A DNA stretch of 11,045 nucleotides from Roseilinea sp034431495 (GTDB taxonomy: Bacteria; Chloroflexota; Anaerolineae; J036; Brachytrichaceae), in assembly GCA_034431495.1 (NCBI GenBank), contig DAOUDB010000135.1, positions 1-11,045 on the forward strand, in the 5' to 3' direction. This document shows positions 1 through 7,399 of the stretch, piece after piece (within the stretch, counting starts at the first letter, position 1; each line of letters opens with the position of its first letter). Position numbers and translations under genes: made by a program. The notes under the pieces were generated by a model. The model had not been told where the DNA came from. It saw nothing but the letters and a program-made list of their open reading frames with translations, and did no database searches.

Positions 1-910
1 TGCCCTGTGCGACAGCGCCCGGCGTCGGCGCAGCCTGAGCCTGCTCGCGGCGCACGACCTCGATCAGGGTGTATTGAATCGCAGGCGCGCCGGGTTCAGG
101 ATTGGCGACCGGCTGAGCCTGCACCTTCAGCTCGTACTGATAGCCTTCCACATAGTCAAAGCCGGCGATGTTCCCGTTGTACGGCAGATAGCGGCCCTCG
201 CCCTCCACGCGGATCGCCAGGCACTTCTGCCCGGCCCCATCGCAATCCATCAGTTGCGGCCCGACGAAGATCGTGGTCTGGTAGGCGCCCATCGGTGCGT
301 TGGCGTCGTTCGACTCATCATACTCCTCGACCAGCGTCAGGTTGATTGCGCCCCGGCCCCGGTTGTAGATCAGTCGCAATTGGTCGCCGTTGACGGTGAA
401 GCGGATTGCTTGCTCCAGCGCTTCCAGGTAGTAGTATTCCTGGCGCATGGTGAGCGGCCCGCACGATTTGCGCGTGCGCGCCGGCGGCTGGATGTCGATC
501 GTGTCGCCCTCGATCGTGTAGCTGCTGGTGAAAGTGTTGCAGCCGGATGAGCCGCTCACCTCGCCCTCGTTCCCGAACTTCAGCGTGAGGGTTGTGCCGC
601 GCACCAGCCGGGTTTGCGCGCGCAGCGGGCCGAACGTGCGCACCGACCAGCTTGTGCCGGCCAGCGCATCGCGCGGCACGACAGCCTTTTCAACAGGCTC
701 GGCGGTTGGCTCGGATGTTGGCTCGGGGGTGGCTGTCGGCTGTGGTGTGGCGGTGGGTGCTGTTGTCGCTGTAGGCGCTGGCAGTGCTGTCGCGGTCTCG
801 GTTGGGGGGACGGGTGTTGGTTCGCTGCAGCCGGCGATCAGTGCCGCAGTCGCCATCAACGCCACGAAAACGGACGCGCGTTTGGAGGGGGACAGGTGGG
901 TGATTGCCAT
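1..910 (-). CDS. Lipoprotein with META and DUF4377-like domains (C-terminus beyond the window)
   Basis: An open frame of 303 codons runs from ATG at 908-910 off the left edge. Residues 1-27 are a signal peptide with Lys/Arg near the start and a hydrophobic core ending in the lipobox I-A-G-C, so Cys28 should be lipidated and the protein anchored outside the membrane. Residues about 29-73 form a Pro/Thr-rich linker. A META (HslJ-like) domain follows at about 81-195, with GTSW (85-88), SGCN (122-125) and a second Cys at 150 that may pair with Cys124. A DUF4377-like domain occupies about 209-286, with QKCL near 228-231 and an IAGFDY-EGYQYEL stretch near 248-261. META proteins are linked to outer-envelope stress or motility, but the role here is unknown. 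No Shine-Dalgarno sequence precedes the ATG. The upstream SDR gene is 119 bp away, so this is probably a separate transcription unit. The family calls are from memory of conserved patterns. Confidence 0.85.
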   Translation of the reverse strand, partial: MAITHLSPSKRASVFVALMATAALIAGCSEPTPVPPTETATALPAPTATTAPTATPQPTATPEPTSEPTAEPVEKAVVPRDALAGTSWSVRTFGPLRAQTRLVRGTTLTLKFGNEGEVSGSSGCNTFTSSYTIEGDTIDIQPPARTRKSCGPLTMRQEYYYLEALEQAIRFTVNGDQLRLIYNRGRGAINLTLVEEYDESNDANAPMGAYQTTIFVGPQLMDCDGAGQKCLAIRVEGEGRYLPYNGNIAGFDYVEGYQYELKVQAQPVANPEPGAPAIQYTLIEVVRREQAQAAPTPGAVAQG

Positions 911-916
911 GGCCGA

Positions 917-922
917 ATCATA
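917..922 (-). promoter_or_regulatory. Possible -10 element (TATGAT) for a leaderless lipoprotein mRNA
   Basis: TATGAT on the minus strand differs from TATAAT at one base and ends 6 nt before the ATG of the META lipoprotein. This spacing would put transcription start on the A of the start codon. It fits the missing ribosome binding site. No convincing -35 box is seen, so the call is tentative. Confidence 0.35.
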
Positions 923-954
923 CTTGATTTGGTCCCGCCCGGCTCTGTCTTTCG

Positions 955-1025
955 TATTGCGTGGTGCCTATTGCGTAGTGCGTGTTGTGTGCTGTGCGGA
1001 TTCTTCCTTCCTCCTTCTTCCTTTG
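955..1025. repeat. Heptanucleotide tandem array A (six units) plus pyrimidine tract
   Basis: Bases 955-996 (plus strand) are six 7-bp units in strict phase with consensus T-N-N-T-G-C-G. T1, T4 and G5 are invariant in all six units. A run of C and T rich in CTTC follows at about 1001-1025 and stops a few bases before the stop codon of the first SDR gene (1030-1032). In mRNA sense the order is stop codon, purine tract (GGAAGAAGG type), then CGCANNA heptamers. Array B has the same layout. It is not coding. Function is unknown. Confidence 0.8.
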
Positions 1026-1029
1026 TCTG

Positions 1030-1851
1030 CTATGCCGCATACAGCGACATGCCACCGTCGACGCGGAGCACCTGTCCGGTGACAAAGCGGGCGCCATCCC
1101 CGGCCAGAAAAGCCACCACATCGGCCACTTCTTCGGGCTTTCCGTAACGCTCCAGGGAGGGCGAGGCGTTATCCACCCATGTTGGGTCTGTCTTGCGCGT
1201 GGCCAGGAAGCGCGCGGTCATGGTTGGGCCGGGGCTAACGACGTTAGCGCGGGCGCCCGATGCGCGCAGGGTTGCAGCCAGGCAACGCGTGTAGTGCACA
1301 ATGCCGGCCTTGGCCACTGCGTAGGTGACTTCGTTGGTGATGCCCACATGCGCTGCCACCGATGCGATGTTGATCACCGAGCCGCGCTGTCGTTCGATCA
1401 TGCCGGGACACACGGCCCGGCACACCAACATGGTGCCGATCAGGTTGCGATCCATGATGGCGCGCAGATCTTCAATCGGGATGTGCAGCGCATCATTCGG
1501 CTGCGGCTTCATGTTGCTTTTGGCAGCAATGTCTCCGCCGGCGCAATTGACCAGGATGGTGATCGGCCCCAGTTCAGCGGTGGTGTGATCGACCATCGCC
1601 TGGACGGCGTGTTCGTCGCCCACGTTGCCGGTCACGGCTGTGACTTTGGCTCCCAGTTGGCGCAGGCGGGCCGCTGCTTCCGTCAGATTGGCCGCCTCGC
1701 CGAAGGCTGCCGGCGCGGTCTCATCGATGTCATGAATGGCGACCGCCGCGCCCAGTTCGGCCAATCGCGTCGCAATCGTGTAGCCCAGTCCGCGCCCCGA
1801 ACCGGTCACCAGCGCCACACTATCTGCCGGAAGGCGATCCATGCTGCTCAT
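1030..1851 (-). CDS. Short-chain dehydrogenase/reductase, NAD-type
   Basis: A 273-residue classical SDR, the usual family size. The Rossmann cofactor motif TGSGRGLG is at 16-23, the NAG-type motif reads NCAG at 102-105, and the catalytic tetrad appears to be Asn136, Ser164, Tyr177 and Lys181 (YAVAK), followed by PG at 207-208 and VDGG at 264-267. Acidic residues at the end of the second strand (Asp41, Asp43) suggest NAD(H) rather than NADP(H). A loop after NCAG is longer than usual. The substrate cannot be read from sequence; a sugar, polyol or sugar acid is inferred from the neighbouring TIM-barrel protein and second SDR. The first ATG (1849-1851) is chosen because GAGGG lies 6 nt upstream; a second ATG three codons in is possible. 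It is last in the three-gene group, 87 bp after the previous SDR, with array B in the gap. Confidence 0.93.
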   Translation of the reverse strand: MSSMDRLPADSVALVTGSGRGLGYTIATRLAELGAAVAIHDIDETAPAAFGEAANLTEAAARLRQLGAKVTAVTGNVGDEHAVQAMVDHTTAELGPITILVNCAGGDIAAKSNMKPQPNDALHIPIEDLRAIMDRNLIGTMLVCRAVCPGMIERQRGSVINIASVAAHVGITNEVTYAVAKAGIVHYTRCLAATLRASGARANVVSPGPTMTARFLATRKTDPTWVDNASPSLERYGKPEEVADVVAFLAGDGARFVTGQVLRVDGGMSLYAA

Positions 1852-1867
1852 TCAATACCCTCGTTTG

Positions 1868-1935
1868 TGTTGCGTGTTGCGTGTTGCGTGTTGCGTAGTG
1901 CGTAGTGCGTGTTCTTCTTCCTTCTTCCTCGTTCC
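1868..1935. repeat. Heptanucleotide tandem array B (six units) plus pyrimidine tract
   Basis: Bases 1868-1909 (plus strand) read (TGTTGCG)4 then (TAGTGCG)2, six perfect-phase 7-bp units totalling 42 bp, the same length as array A. A CTT-rich pyrimidine tract at 1911-1930 follows and ends just before the stop codon of the second SDR gene (1939-1941). The array nearly fills the gap between the two SDR genes and ends only about 17 bp upstream of the ATG of the downstream SDR, so it lies within the leader if the genes are co-transcribed. Function is unknown. Confidence 0.88.
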
Positions 1936-1938
1936 TTG

Positions 1939-2733
1939 CTACTGCGCCGTCCAACCGCCATCGACGAACAGGGTGCTGCCGGTGATGAACGAAGCCGCGT
2001 CGGAAGCGAGGAACAGCGCCGGCCCGGCGATCTCGTGCAACTCGCCCCACCGGCCAATCGGCAGCTTTTCGACAAACGCTTTGTATTTCACCGGGTCATT
2101 CAGGATAGGGCGGTTGATCTCGGTGGCGAATGGGCCGGGGCAGATCGCGTTGACGGTGACGCCAGAGTTCGCCCATTCCAGCGCCAGCACGCGCGTGAGA
2201 TTGACCACGCCGGCCTTGGCCGAGGCGTAGGGCGCGCGCCCCGGCATGGCGATCACAGACAGGATCGACCCCATGTTGATGATCCGGCCCCAGCCGCGTT
2301 CGCACATGCGCGGGCCGAAACGCCGGGCGCACAGAAACGGCGCTTTCAGGTTCACGTTCACAACCAGGTCCCAATCGGACTCGGCCAGTTCGTGCGCGGC
2401 GCCGCGCACGTTCACGCCGGCGCTGTTGATCAGGATGTCAACCGGCCCCAGTGTCTGCTCCACTTCGCCGGCCATGCGCTCCACCTCGTCGGCGCGCGTC
2501 ATATCGGCAGCGACGGCAATAGCGCGCCGGCCGGTTCGCCCGGCAATTGCCTCGGCTGTCGCCCGGCAATCATCGAGCGTGCGACTGACAATGGCCACAT
2601 CGGCGCCGGCCTGCGCCAGCGCGGTGGCCATCACCTCGCCCAGCCCGCGCGCGCCGCCGGTCACCACAGCCCGCCGGCCCTCCAGGCGAAACAGATCCAG
2701 TGCATTCACAGTCAATGACAGCTCCTTGTCCAT
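1939..2733 (-). CDS. Short-chain dehydrogenase/reductase, gluconate 5-dehydrogenase/KduD-like
   Basis: A 264-residue classical SDR. The cofactor motif TGGARGLG is at 25-32 and Ser50-Arg51 after the second strand suggests NADP(H). NSAG is at 103-106, and the catalytic residues appear to be Asn128, Ser156, Tyr169 and Lys173 (YASAK). CPGPFATE (199-206) and the VDGGW end match the subgroup of gluconate 5-dehydrogenase and 2-deoxy-gluconate 3-dehydrogenase (KduD), enzymes that reduce or oxidise sugar acids; the precise substrate is an inference. An AGGA-type ribosome binding site lies 7 nt before the ATG. It sits 81 bp after the TIM-barrel gene, with a strong hairpin in the gap, and upstream of another SDR. 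Together they look like a small carbohydrate catabolic set in the cytoplasm. Confidence 0.93.
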   Translation of the reverse strand: MDKELSLTVNALDLFRLEGRRAVVTGGARGLGEVMATALAQAGADVAIVSRTLDDCRATAEAIAGRTGRRAIAVAADMTRADEVERMAGEVEQTLGPVDILINSAGVNVRGAAHELAESDWDLVVNVNLKAPFLCARRFGPRMCERGWGRIINMGSILSVIAMPGRAPYASAKAGVVNLTRVLALEWANSGVTVNAICPGPFATEINRPILNDPVKYKAFVEKLPIGRWGELHEIAGPALFLASDAASFITGSTLFVDGGWTAQ

Positions 2734-2750
2734 GTTCCCATCCTGTAAAG

Positions 2751-2779
2751 TTCACGCGCCCCGTTTACGGGGCGCTGAA
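2751..2779 (-). terminator. Stem-loop in the spacer between TIM-barrel and SDR genes
   Basis: Arms GCGCCCCG (2756-2763) and CGGGGCGC (2768-2775) form a perfect 8-bp GC-rich stem with a 4-base loop. With one bulged base (2755), TTCA and TGAA (2751-2754 and 2776-2779) extend it to 12 pairs. No U-run follows on the minus strand, so a rho-independent terminator is only one reading. It could attenuate transcription or stabilise the 3' end of the TIM-barrel message. The stem base is about 17 nt from the SDR start codon. Confidence 0.45.
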
Positions 2780-2814
2780 CAAATTTGTGTGTCAGAGTCG
2801 GATTGAGAGCGGCT

Positions 2815-3792
2815 TCACAGCCACCCCAGCGCGCGCAGGTTGGCTGCGCTCTTGCGAACCTGGCCAATCTCGTAGTCGATCACGGTTTGCCCGTCGGCTT
2901 CCAGTTCCCACGGTGTGCGCCATTCGGCGCTTTCGGGCAGACGCCCCACGCGCGCAGCGCCCAGCGCAGCAGCCAGGTCGCGCGCTGGCCGTTCTGTGTA
3001 GCCCTGCCACCATGCCGGCGTCAGCAGCCGGATGTGGCGCGCATACAGCGCGCCGATCTCGATGCAGGCAGTCAGCTCAGGCTGGTGCGCTGTCAGAAGG
3101 CGTAGGATTTTGTTGAAGGGAATCACGCCGTCGCCGACGGGGCAGCGGATCAGCCGGTAGCCTTCGTCGGTCCATTGCACCCAGTAGTCCTTCAAATGCA
3201 CGTGACGAAGGTAGGGCGCTACGGCAGACGCGAACGTCATCGGCTCTTCGCCAACCGAAAGCGGATTGGCCGTGTCGAGGCAAATGCCGATGCCCGGCCC
3301 GCACGTCTCGCACAACTCGATCAGTTCGGCGCTGGTGAAGTCCTGGTGATCTTCGATGGCGAGCGACAGGCCATGCTGAACGGCGATGGGCGCTGCTGCC
3401 ATCAGCGAGCGACGCACATTGGACACCATCTCCGGCCAGCCGGCGCCCAGTTCGGCGCGATCTCCACACAGCACCGGCGTCAATCCCAGGCGCACCACCT
3501 TTGCGCCGACGCGAGGCGCAAAGGCGATGGCATCGGTGACGGCTGCCAGGCCGGCGCTGATGACGGGCGTGATGTCCTGTGCATGCAGCCGGTCGCGCAA
3601 CGCCGCTGTGCCTTCTGCGTCGAGCGCGCGCGCCATCCCGAAATCGAGTTCAACTGCGCGGACGCCCAGTTCCTCCGCGATGTCAAGATAGCCGTTCAGG
3701 CCGATCGGATGGGGATTGGCGCGCGGTGTGCCGGCCCCTTGCAGGCCAAGCGTGTAAGTCAGGCCGTATGGATTCAGACCAATACGCAACAT
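2815..3792 (-). CDS. Sugar phosphate isomerase/epimerase-like TIM-barrel protein
   Basis: A 325-residue protein of the xylose isomerase-like/AP endonuclease 2 barrel superfamily, slightly longer than the common 270-300. Candidate metal ligands fall at the ends of successive strands: Glu147 in IEDHQD, Asp173 in CLDTAN, His199 in HVHLKD (with Lys201 and Asp202) and Glu245 in CIEIG. The family interconverts ketoses or dehydrates cyclic polyols using a divalent metal; members include tagatose 3-epimerase and inosose dehydratase, and nothing here decides between them. A GAGGAA ribosome binding site lies 8 nt before the ATG. It is the first gene of a three-gene group with two SDRs, a combination typical of sugar, polyol or inositol breakdown. 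There is no signal peptide, so it is cytoplasmic. Confidence 0.88.
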   Translation of the reverse strand: MLRIGLNPYGLTYTLGLQGAGTPRANPHPIGLNGYLDIAEELGVRAVELDFGMARALDAEGTAALRDRLHAQDITPVISAGLAAVTDAIAFAPRVGAKVVRLGLTPVLCGDRAELGAGWPEMVSNVRRSLMAAAPIAVQHGLSLAIEDHQDFTSAELIELCETCGPGIGICLDTANPLSVGEEPMTFASAVAPYLRHVHLKDYWVQWTDEGYRLIRCPVGDGVIPFNKILRLLTAHQPELTACIEIGALYARHIRLLTPAWWQGYTERPARDLAAALGAARVGRLPESAEWRTPWELEADGQTVIDYEIGQVRKSAANLRALGWL

Positions 3793-4193
3793 GAATCATC
3801 TTCCTCGCGTTGTCCCCGCGCTTCGGCGCTCATGCGCGAGAGACGCAGGTGAGGCTGCCGGTGAACGATCTCCTGGCAAGGCGCTCGGCCAATGTCTGCT
3901 GCTCCGCAGAATGGAATGATTGCAGCTGGTTGTCGTGATGATTATACGTGTTGGTTCAGTCCCATGGGCTGGCCGCTCGCCGGCGGCGCAGTGGCGAGCG
4001 ACGATGACGCGGGATGCAACTGTGAATACGGATGACTTGGGCGCCGTGCCGTCACTTGCCCCGCCTGCTGTGTCATCGGCCGGCGCGCGCCGCGAGATGT
4101 GGGCTTGAGTATGCATGAAGCTACGGGCAGGGGTATCGCGCCCGGCGCGCAGATTCACGCGTTGCCCCGGCGATGAAATGCGCCGGCGCACAC
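3793..4193. other. 401-bp spacer between dnaE2 and the sugar operon
   Basis: No convincing gene. A minus-strand frame of 131 codons (3796-4191) and short plus-strand frames have no recognisable motif, and the first has the Arg/Pro/Ser/Thr-rich composition of a chance GC-rich frame. The spacer holds a possible -10 element at 3941-3946. A 12-bp palindrome TGCGCCGGCGCA (4179-4190) sits just past the dnaE2 stop codon; it has no loop and no U-run and is a weak terminator candidate. I see no clear operator for a sugar regulator. Confidence 0.6.
3941..3946 (-). promoter_or_regulatory. Possible -10 box (TATAAT) for the sugar catabolic group
   Basis: A perfect TATAAT lies on the minus strand 148 bp upstream of the TIM-barrel start codon, in an otherwise GC-rich spacer. 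No TTGACA-like -35 box is present at 16-18 bp, so it would need an activator or be weak. The implied leader is about 140 nt. Confidence 0.35.
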
Positions 4194-7100
4194 CTAACGC
4201 GCATCCGGCCCCGGCAGGCTGAATCCTGTGATCCGATACGCCAGCAGGCTGAGCGCGCCGGACGCCGATTGCATCGCGCCCTCTACCACGACCGCGCGCG
4301 ATTTTAGCGCGGCGCGATACCGTTCGTACACCTCCGGCCGCACGACCGCGTCCAGCAGGCCGGTCTCGTCCTCCAGCGACAGGAACGCCACGCCCTTTGC
4401 CGTGGGCGGGCGCTGGCGCACCGCCTGCATGCCGGCCACGCGCACCCGCCGGCCGGCCGGCTGTTGTTTCGCCGCTGCCACGCTCAGCACGCCGGCCCGG
4501 TTCAGCGCCTCGCGGTGGAACTGCATGACCTGCCCCATCGGCGACAGGCGCAGCAACTCGTACTCCCAGGCCATCTGTTCCTGCGCCTCCAGTTCGGGCA
4601 AGTCAACGGGCGTGACAATGGGCGACCATGGCAATTCGTCCGGCGCGTAGTCGATCTCGCCCAGCGCCCACAACAGATTGCGCCGGCCATTCGGTGTTGT
4701 ATCGAAAGCGTCGAGCGCGCCGGCGCGGATGAGGTCGGCAATTGTGTCGCGGGGCAGCCGCGTGCGCGCGCACAGGTTAAGCAGGCTGGTGAAGATGCCG
4801 GCCTCGCGCGCTGTGGCGATGCGTTGCCAGGCGTGCTCCCCCAGTCCGGCCACCGCGCTCAGACCGACGCGAATCGCCCCCTTCGATCCCTCCTCCGTTT
4901 GACAGGGGAGGGCTGGGGCATATTTCCACATACTCTGGTTGATATCCGGCGGCAGCAACGCGATCCCATGGCGGCGCATATCGCCCACCACCACCTCGAC
5001 CGGATAGAACCCCATCGGCTGCTGATTGAGCAAGGCGCAGTAGAACGCCACCGGGTAGTAGTGTTTCAGCCACAATGTCTGATATGCGATCCAGGCAAAC
5101 GACGCCGCGTGCGACTTGCAGAATCCGAATCCCGCGAAGCCCGATAATTGCTGGAACACTGCCGCCGCCGTTTCCCGGCTCATGCCTTGCTGCACCGCTC
5201 CAGCCATGAACCGATCACCCAGCGCCAGCATGGCTTCGGTCGAGCGCGCCCGCGACATGGCCCGTCGCAACTGGTCGGCCTCGCCCGGCGAGAGGCCGGC
5301 CGCAACCACAGCGACCCGGATGGCTTGCTCCTGAAACAGCAGCACACCCAGCGTCTCAGCCAGCGCCGGCTCCAGGGAGGGGTGCAGGTAGGTCACCGGC
5401 TCCTCGCCCGAGCGTCGGCGCAGGTAAGGATGGACAGCCCCGCCCTGGATCGGGCCGGGCCGCACGATGGCGACCTCGATCACGATGTCGTCGAAGCGCT
5501 CCGGTTTCAGGCGTGGCAGCATCTGTTGCTGGGCGCGGCTTTCGACCTGAAAGGCCCCGATTGTGTCGGCTTGCCGGAGCATCTCGTACAGCGCCGGGTC
5601 GTCGGGATTCAGCGCATCCAGGTCGGGCGGCGGCTGGCCGGTTTGATCCGCGATGTGGCCGAGCGCTTCGCTGATCATGCCCAGCGTGCGCAGGCCGAGC
5701 AGGTCGATCTTGATCAGGCCGGCGTCCTCGACCGAATCCTTGTCCCACTGGCACACCACGCGGCCGGGCATGGTCGCGCGTTCGAGCGGAACGAGCTCAT
5801 CGAGGCGCGGGCCGGTGATGAGCATGCCGCCGGTGTGGATGGATAGATGGCGCGGGCAGCCGTCGATCTGGCGCATCAGGCCGGCCAGCGCGCGGAGTGG
5901 ATGGTCGTTCGGCGCGTCATCATCGATCTGCGCCAGCAACTGGTCGGCGGCCTGCTGACACGAGTGGGTGTCGAGCGAGCGCGCCAGTCGTTCCACTGCC
6001 GGCGCCGGAAAGTCCAGCGCCTTGCCCAGATCGCGCAACGCGCTGCGGGCCTGGTACGTCACCACATTGCATACCATGGCGGTGTGATCGGCCCCGTAGG
6101 TCTCGTATACGTATTGGATGACCTCTTCACGCCGGTCGGCTGCGAAGTCCAGGTCGATATCCGGCATGGTGTGGCTGTCGTCGCTGAGGAATCGCTCGAA
6201 CAACAGATGATGGCGCAACGGGTCGATGGCGGTGATGCCGAGCAGATAGGCCACCAGCGAGTTGGCGGCCGAGCCGCGCCCCTGACACCGGATGCCGCGC
6301 GCGCGGGCAAAACGCACCAGGTCCCATACGATGAGGAAGTAGCCGGCCAGACCGGCGCGGTCGATCACGTCGAGTTCGTGAGCGAGCTGTTTGAGAATCG
6401 CCGGTGTGAGGCGCAGGTAGCGGCGCGGCAGTTGGTCGTGGCATAGCTTGTACAGAAACTCGAACTCGGTCAAGCCGTCCGGCGCAGCAAAGGCCGGCAG
6501 GCGGCGCTCCGAGAAGTCGAGCGAGGCGCCGCAGCGCTCGGCGATCTCAAGCGTGTTGCGGAGCGCATCCGGCAGCCGAGCGAACCGGCGCGCCATCTCG
6601 TCAGGCGATGCCAGCGCCCAGGTGGTGTTGGCCGGCAGGCGCCCGGCCACGCGGGCGGCGTTCAGCGACTCGATGTGGCGGATGGCGATGAGAGCGTCGC
6701 GCAATCGGCTTTCATCCTGTGTGGCGTAGTGGGTGTTGTTGGTGGCTACACACGGCAGATCGAACGCTTCGGCCAGCGCGATCAGGCCACGCAGCAGGCG
6801 GTCGTCGCCAGGCAGGTAATGCTGTTGCAGTTCGACATACACCTGCGCGCGCCCGAACAGCTCGCGCAGCCGGCTGGCAGCCGCGCGCGCCTGCTCAACA
6901 TCCTGTCGCAACAGCGCAGAAGCCACCGCCCCGCGCCGGCAACCCGTGAGCGCGATCAGACCGGCGCGATGCGCATGGAGCGATTCCCACGTCACCAGCG
7001 GTTCGCTCTTGCCGGGCCAGGCGTCGTTGTTCATCGGGCCGGTTGCGTTCTCGCCCGCGCTTACTGGGCGCAGATGCGCTGCGGTGAGCAGCCGGCACAG

Positions 7101-7379
7101 GTTCGCGTAGCCCTGTTGGGTTTCGGCCAGCAGCGTGAGATGCGGCGGACTCCGTCCGAGGTGATCTGTGTCGTCCAGCGCGATCTCTGCGCCGATGATG
7201 GCGCGCAGGTCGGCTTGCTTTGCCGCTACCTGGAAGCGCACGGCGCCGGCCAGGCTGCTGTGATCGGTGAGCGCCAGCGCGCGCAGACCCAGCGCCTTCG
7301 CGCGCGCGACGAGGGCCTCTGGCGACGACGCGGCGTCGAGCAGGGAGAAGTAGCTGTGACAATGCAGTTCGGCGTACAC
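4194..7379 (-). CDS. dnaE2: Error-prone DNA polymerase DnaE2 (ImuC), C-family
   Basis: Catalytic subunit of the SOS mutasome, extending primers across damaged template. With the GTG start at 7377-7379 it has 1061 residues, typical for DnaE2 and shorter than replicative DnaE. The N-terminal PHP domain opens YAELHCHS. The palm carries PDIDLDF at 406-412 with Asp407 and Asp409, and the third catalytic Asp is Asp559 in IKIDLLG. The block from IGAFQVESRAQ to VRPGPIQGG (about 617-647) is characteristic of DnaE2. A C-terminal OB-like region (about 970-1050) follows, with no tau-binding tail. The frame is open upstream to GTG 7523, but that extension lies antiphase over the DUF6504-like gene. GTG 7379 puts the conserved PHP sequence at residue 2 and starts 20 bp after that gene's stop. 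No good ribosome binding site is seen, so translational coupling is likely. An odd insertion lies at residues 820-836. Confidence 0.93.
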   Translation of the reverse strand: MYAELHCHSYFSLLDAASSPEALVARAKALGLRALALTDHSSLAGAVRFQVAAKQADLRAIIGAEIALDDTDHLGRSPPHLTLLAETQQGYANLCRLLTAAHLRPVSAGENATGPMNNDAWPGKSEPLVTWESLHAHRAGLIALTGCRRGAVASALLRQDVEQARAAASRLRELFGRAQVYVELQQHYLPGDDRLLRGLIALAEAFDLPCVATNNTHYATQDESRLRDALIAIRHIESLNAARVAGRLPANTTWALASPDEMARRFARLPDALRNTLEIAERCGASLDFSERRLPAFAAPDGLTEFEFLYKLCHDQLPRRYLRLTPAILKQLAHELDVIDRAGLAGYFLIVWDLVRFARARGIRCQGRGSAANSLVAYLLGITAIDPLRHHLLFERFLSDDSHTMPDIDLDFAADRREEVIQYVYETYGADHTAMVCNVVTYQARSALRDLGKALDFPAPAVERLARSLDTHSCQQAADQLLAQIDDDAPNDHPLRALAGLMRQIDGCPRHLSIHTGGMLITGPRLDELVPLERATMPGRVVCQWDKDSVEDAGLIKIDLLGLRTLGMISEALGHIADQTGQPPPDLDALNPDDPALYEMLRQADTIGAFQVESRAQQQMLPRLKPERFDDIVIEVAIVRPGPIQGGAVHPYLRRRSGEEPVTYLHPSLEPALAETLGVLLFQEQAIRVAVVAAGLSPGEADQLRRAMSRARSTEAMLALGDRFMAGAVQQGMSRETAAAVFQQLSGFAGFGFCKSHAASFAWIAYQTLWLKHYYPVAFYCALLNQQPMGFYPVEVVVGDMRRHGIALLPPDINQSMWKYAPALPCQTEEGSKGAIRVGLSAVAGLGEHAWQRIATAREAGIFTSLLNLCARTRLPRDTIADLIRAGALDAFDTTPNGRRNLLWALGEIDYAPDELPWSPIVTPVDLPELEAQEQMAWEYELLRLSPMGQVMQFHREALNRAGVLSVAAAKQQPAGRRVRVAGMQAVRQRPPTAKGVAFLSLEDETGLLDAVVRPEVYERYRAALKSRAVVVEGAMQSASGALSLLAYRITGFSLPGPDAR
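4876..4919. repeat. Nested inverted repeat inside dnaE2
   Basis: Outer arms (GCCCCC at 4876-4881, GGGGC at 4915-4919) flank inner arms (CCCTCC at 4888-4893, GGAGGG at 4907-4912), giving a GC-rich imperfect hairpin. It encodes about residues 820-836 of DnaE2, between INQS-W and AIRVGL, where relatives usually have a shorter linker. It looks like an in-frame palindromic element rather than ordinary polymerase sequence. Whether it occurs elsewhere in the genome is not visible. Confidence 0.45.
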
Positions 7380-7399
7380 GGGGTCAGGAGAGGGTGGCG

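Noticed and set aside
982..1905. Long plus-strand frame of 307 codons
   Set aside because: It is the antisense of the first SDR gene, whose catalytic motifs are clear on the other strand; its own product shows no family motif and its ends are translated heptamer repeats.
1868..1909. CRISPR-like array
   Set aside because: Units are 7 bp and contiguous with no spacers, so this is a simple tandem repeat.
1909..2718. Plus-strand frame of 269 codons
   Set aside because: Antisense shadow of the second SDR gene, created by high-GC codon bias.
3920..3947. Plus-strand promoter TTGCAG-16-TTATAC
   Set aside because: Weak boxes, and there is no plausible plus-strand gene downstream; the same AT-rich patch better serves the minus strand.
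4179..4190. Palindrome TGCGCCGGCGCA after dnaE2 as a terminator
   Set aside because: No loop and no U-run; such palindromes are expected in GCCGGC-rich DNA.
3796..4191. Minus-strand frame of 131 codons in the large spacer
   Set aside because: Arg/Pro/Ser/Thr-rich composition, no motif, and it would cover the only candidate promoter of the sugar group.
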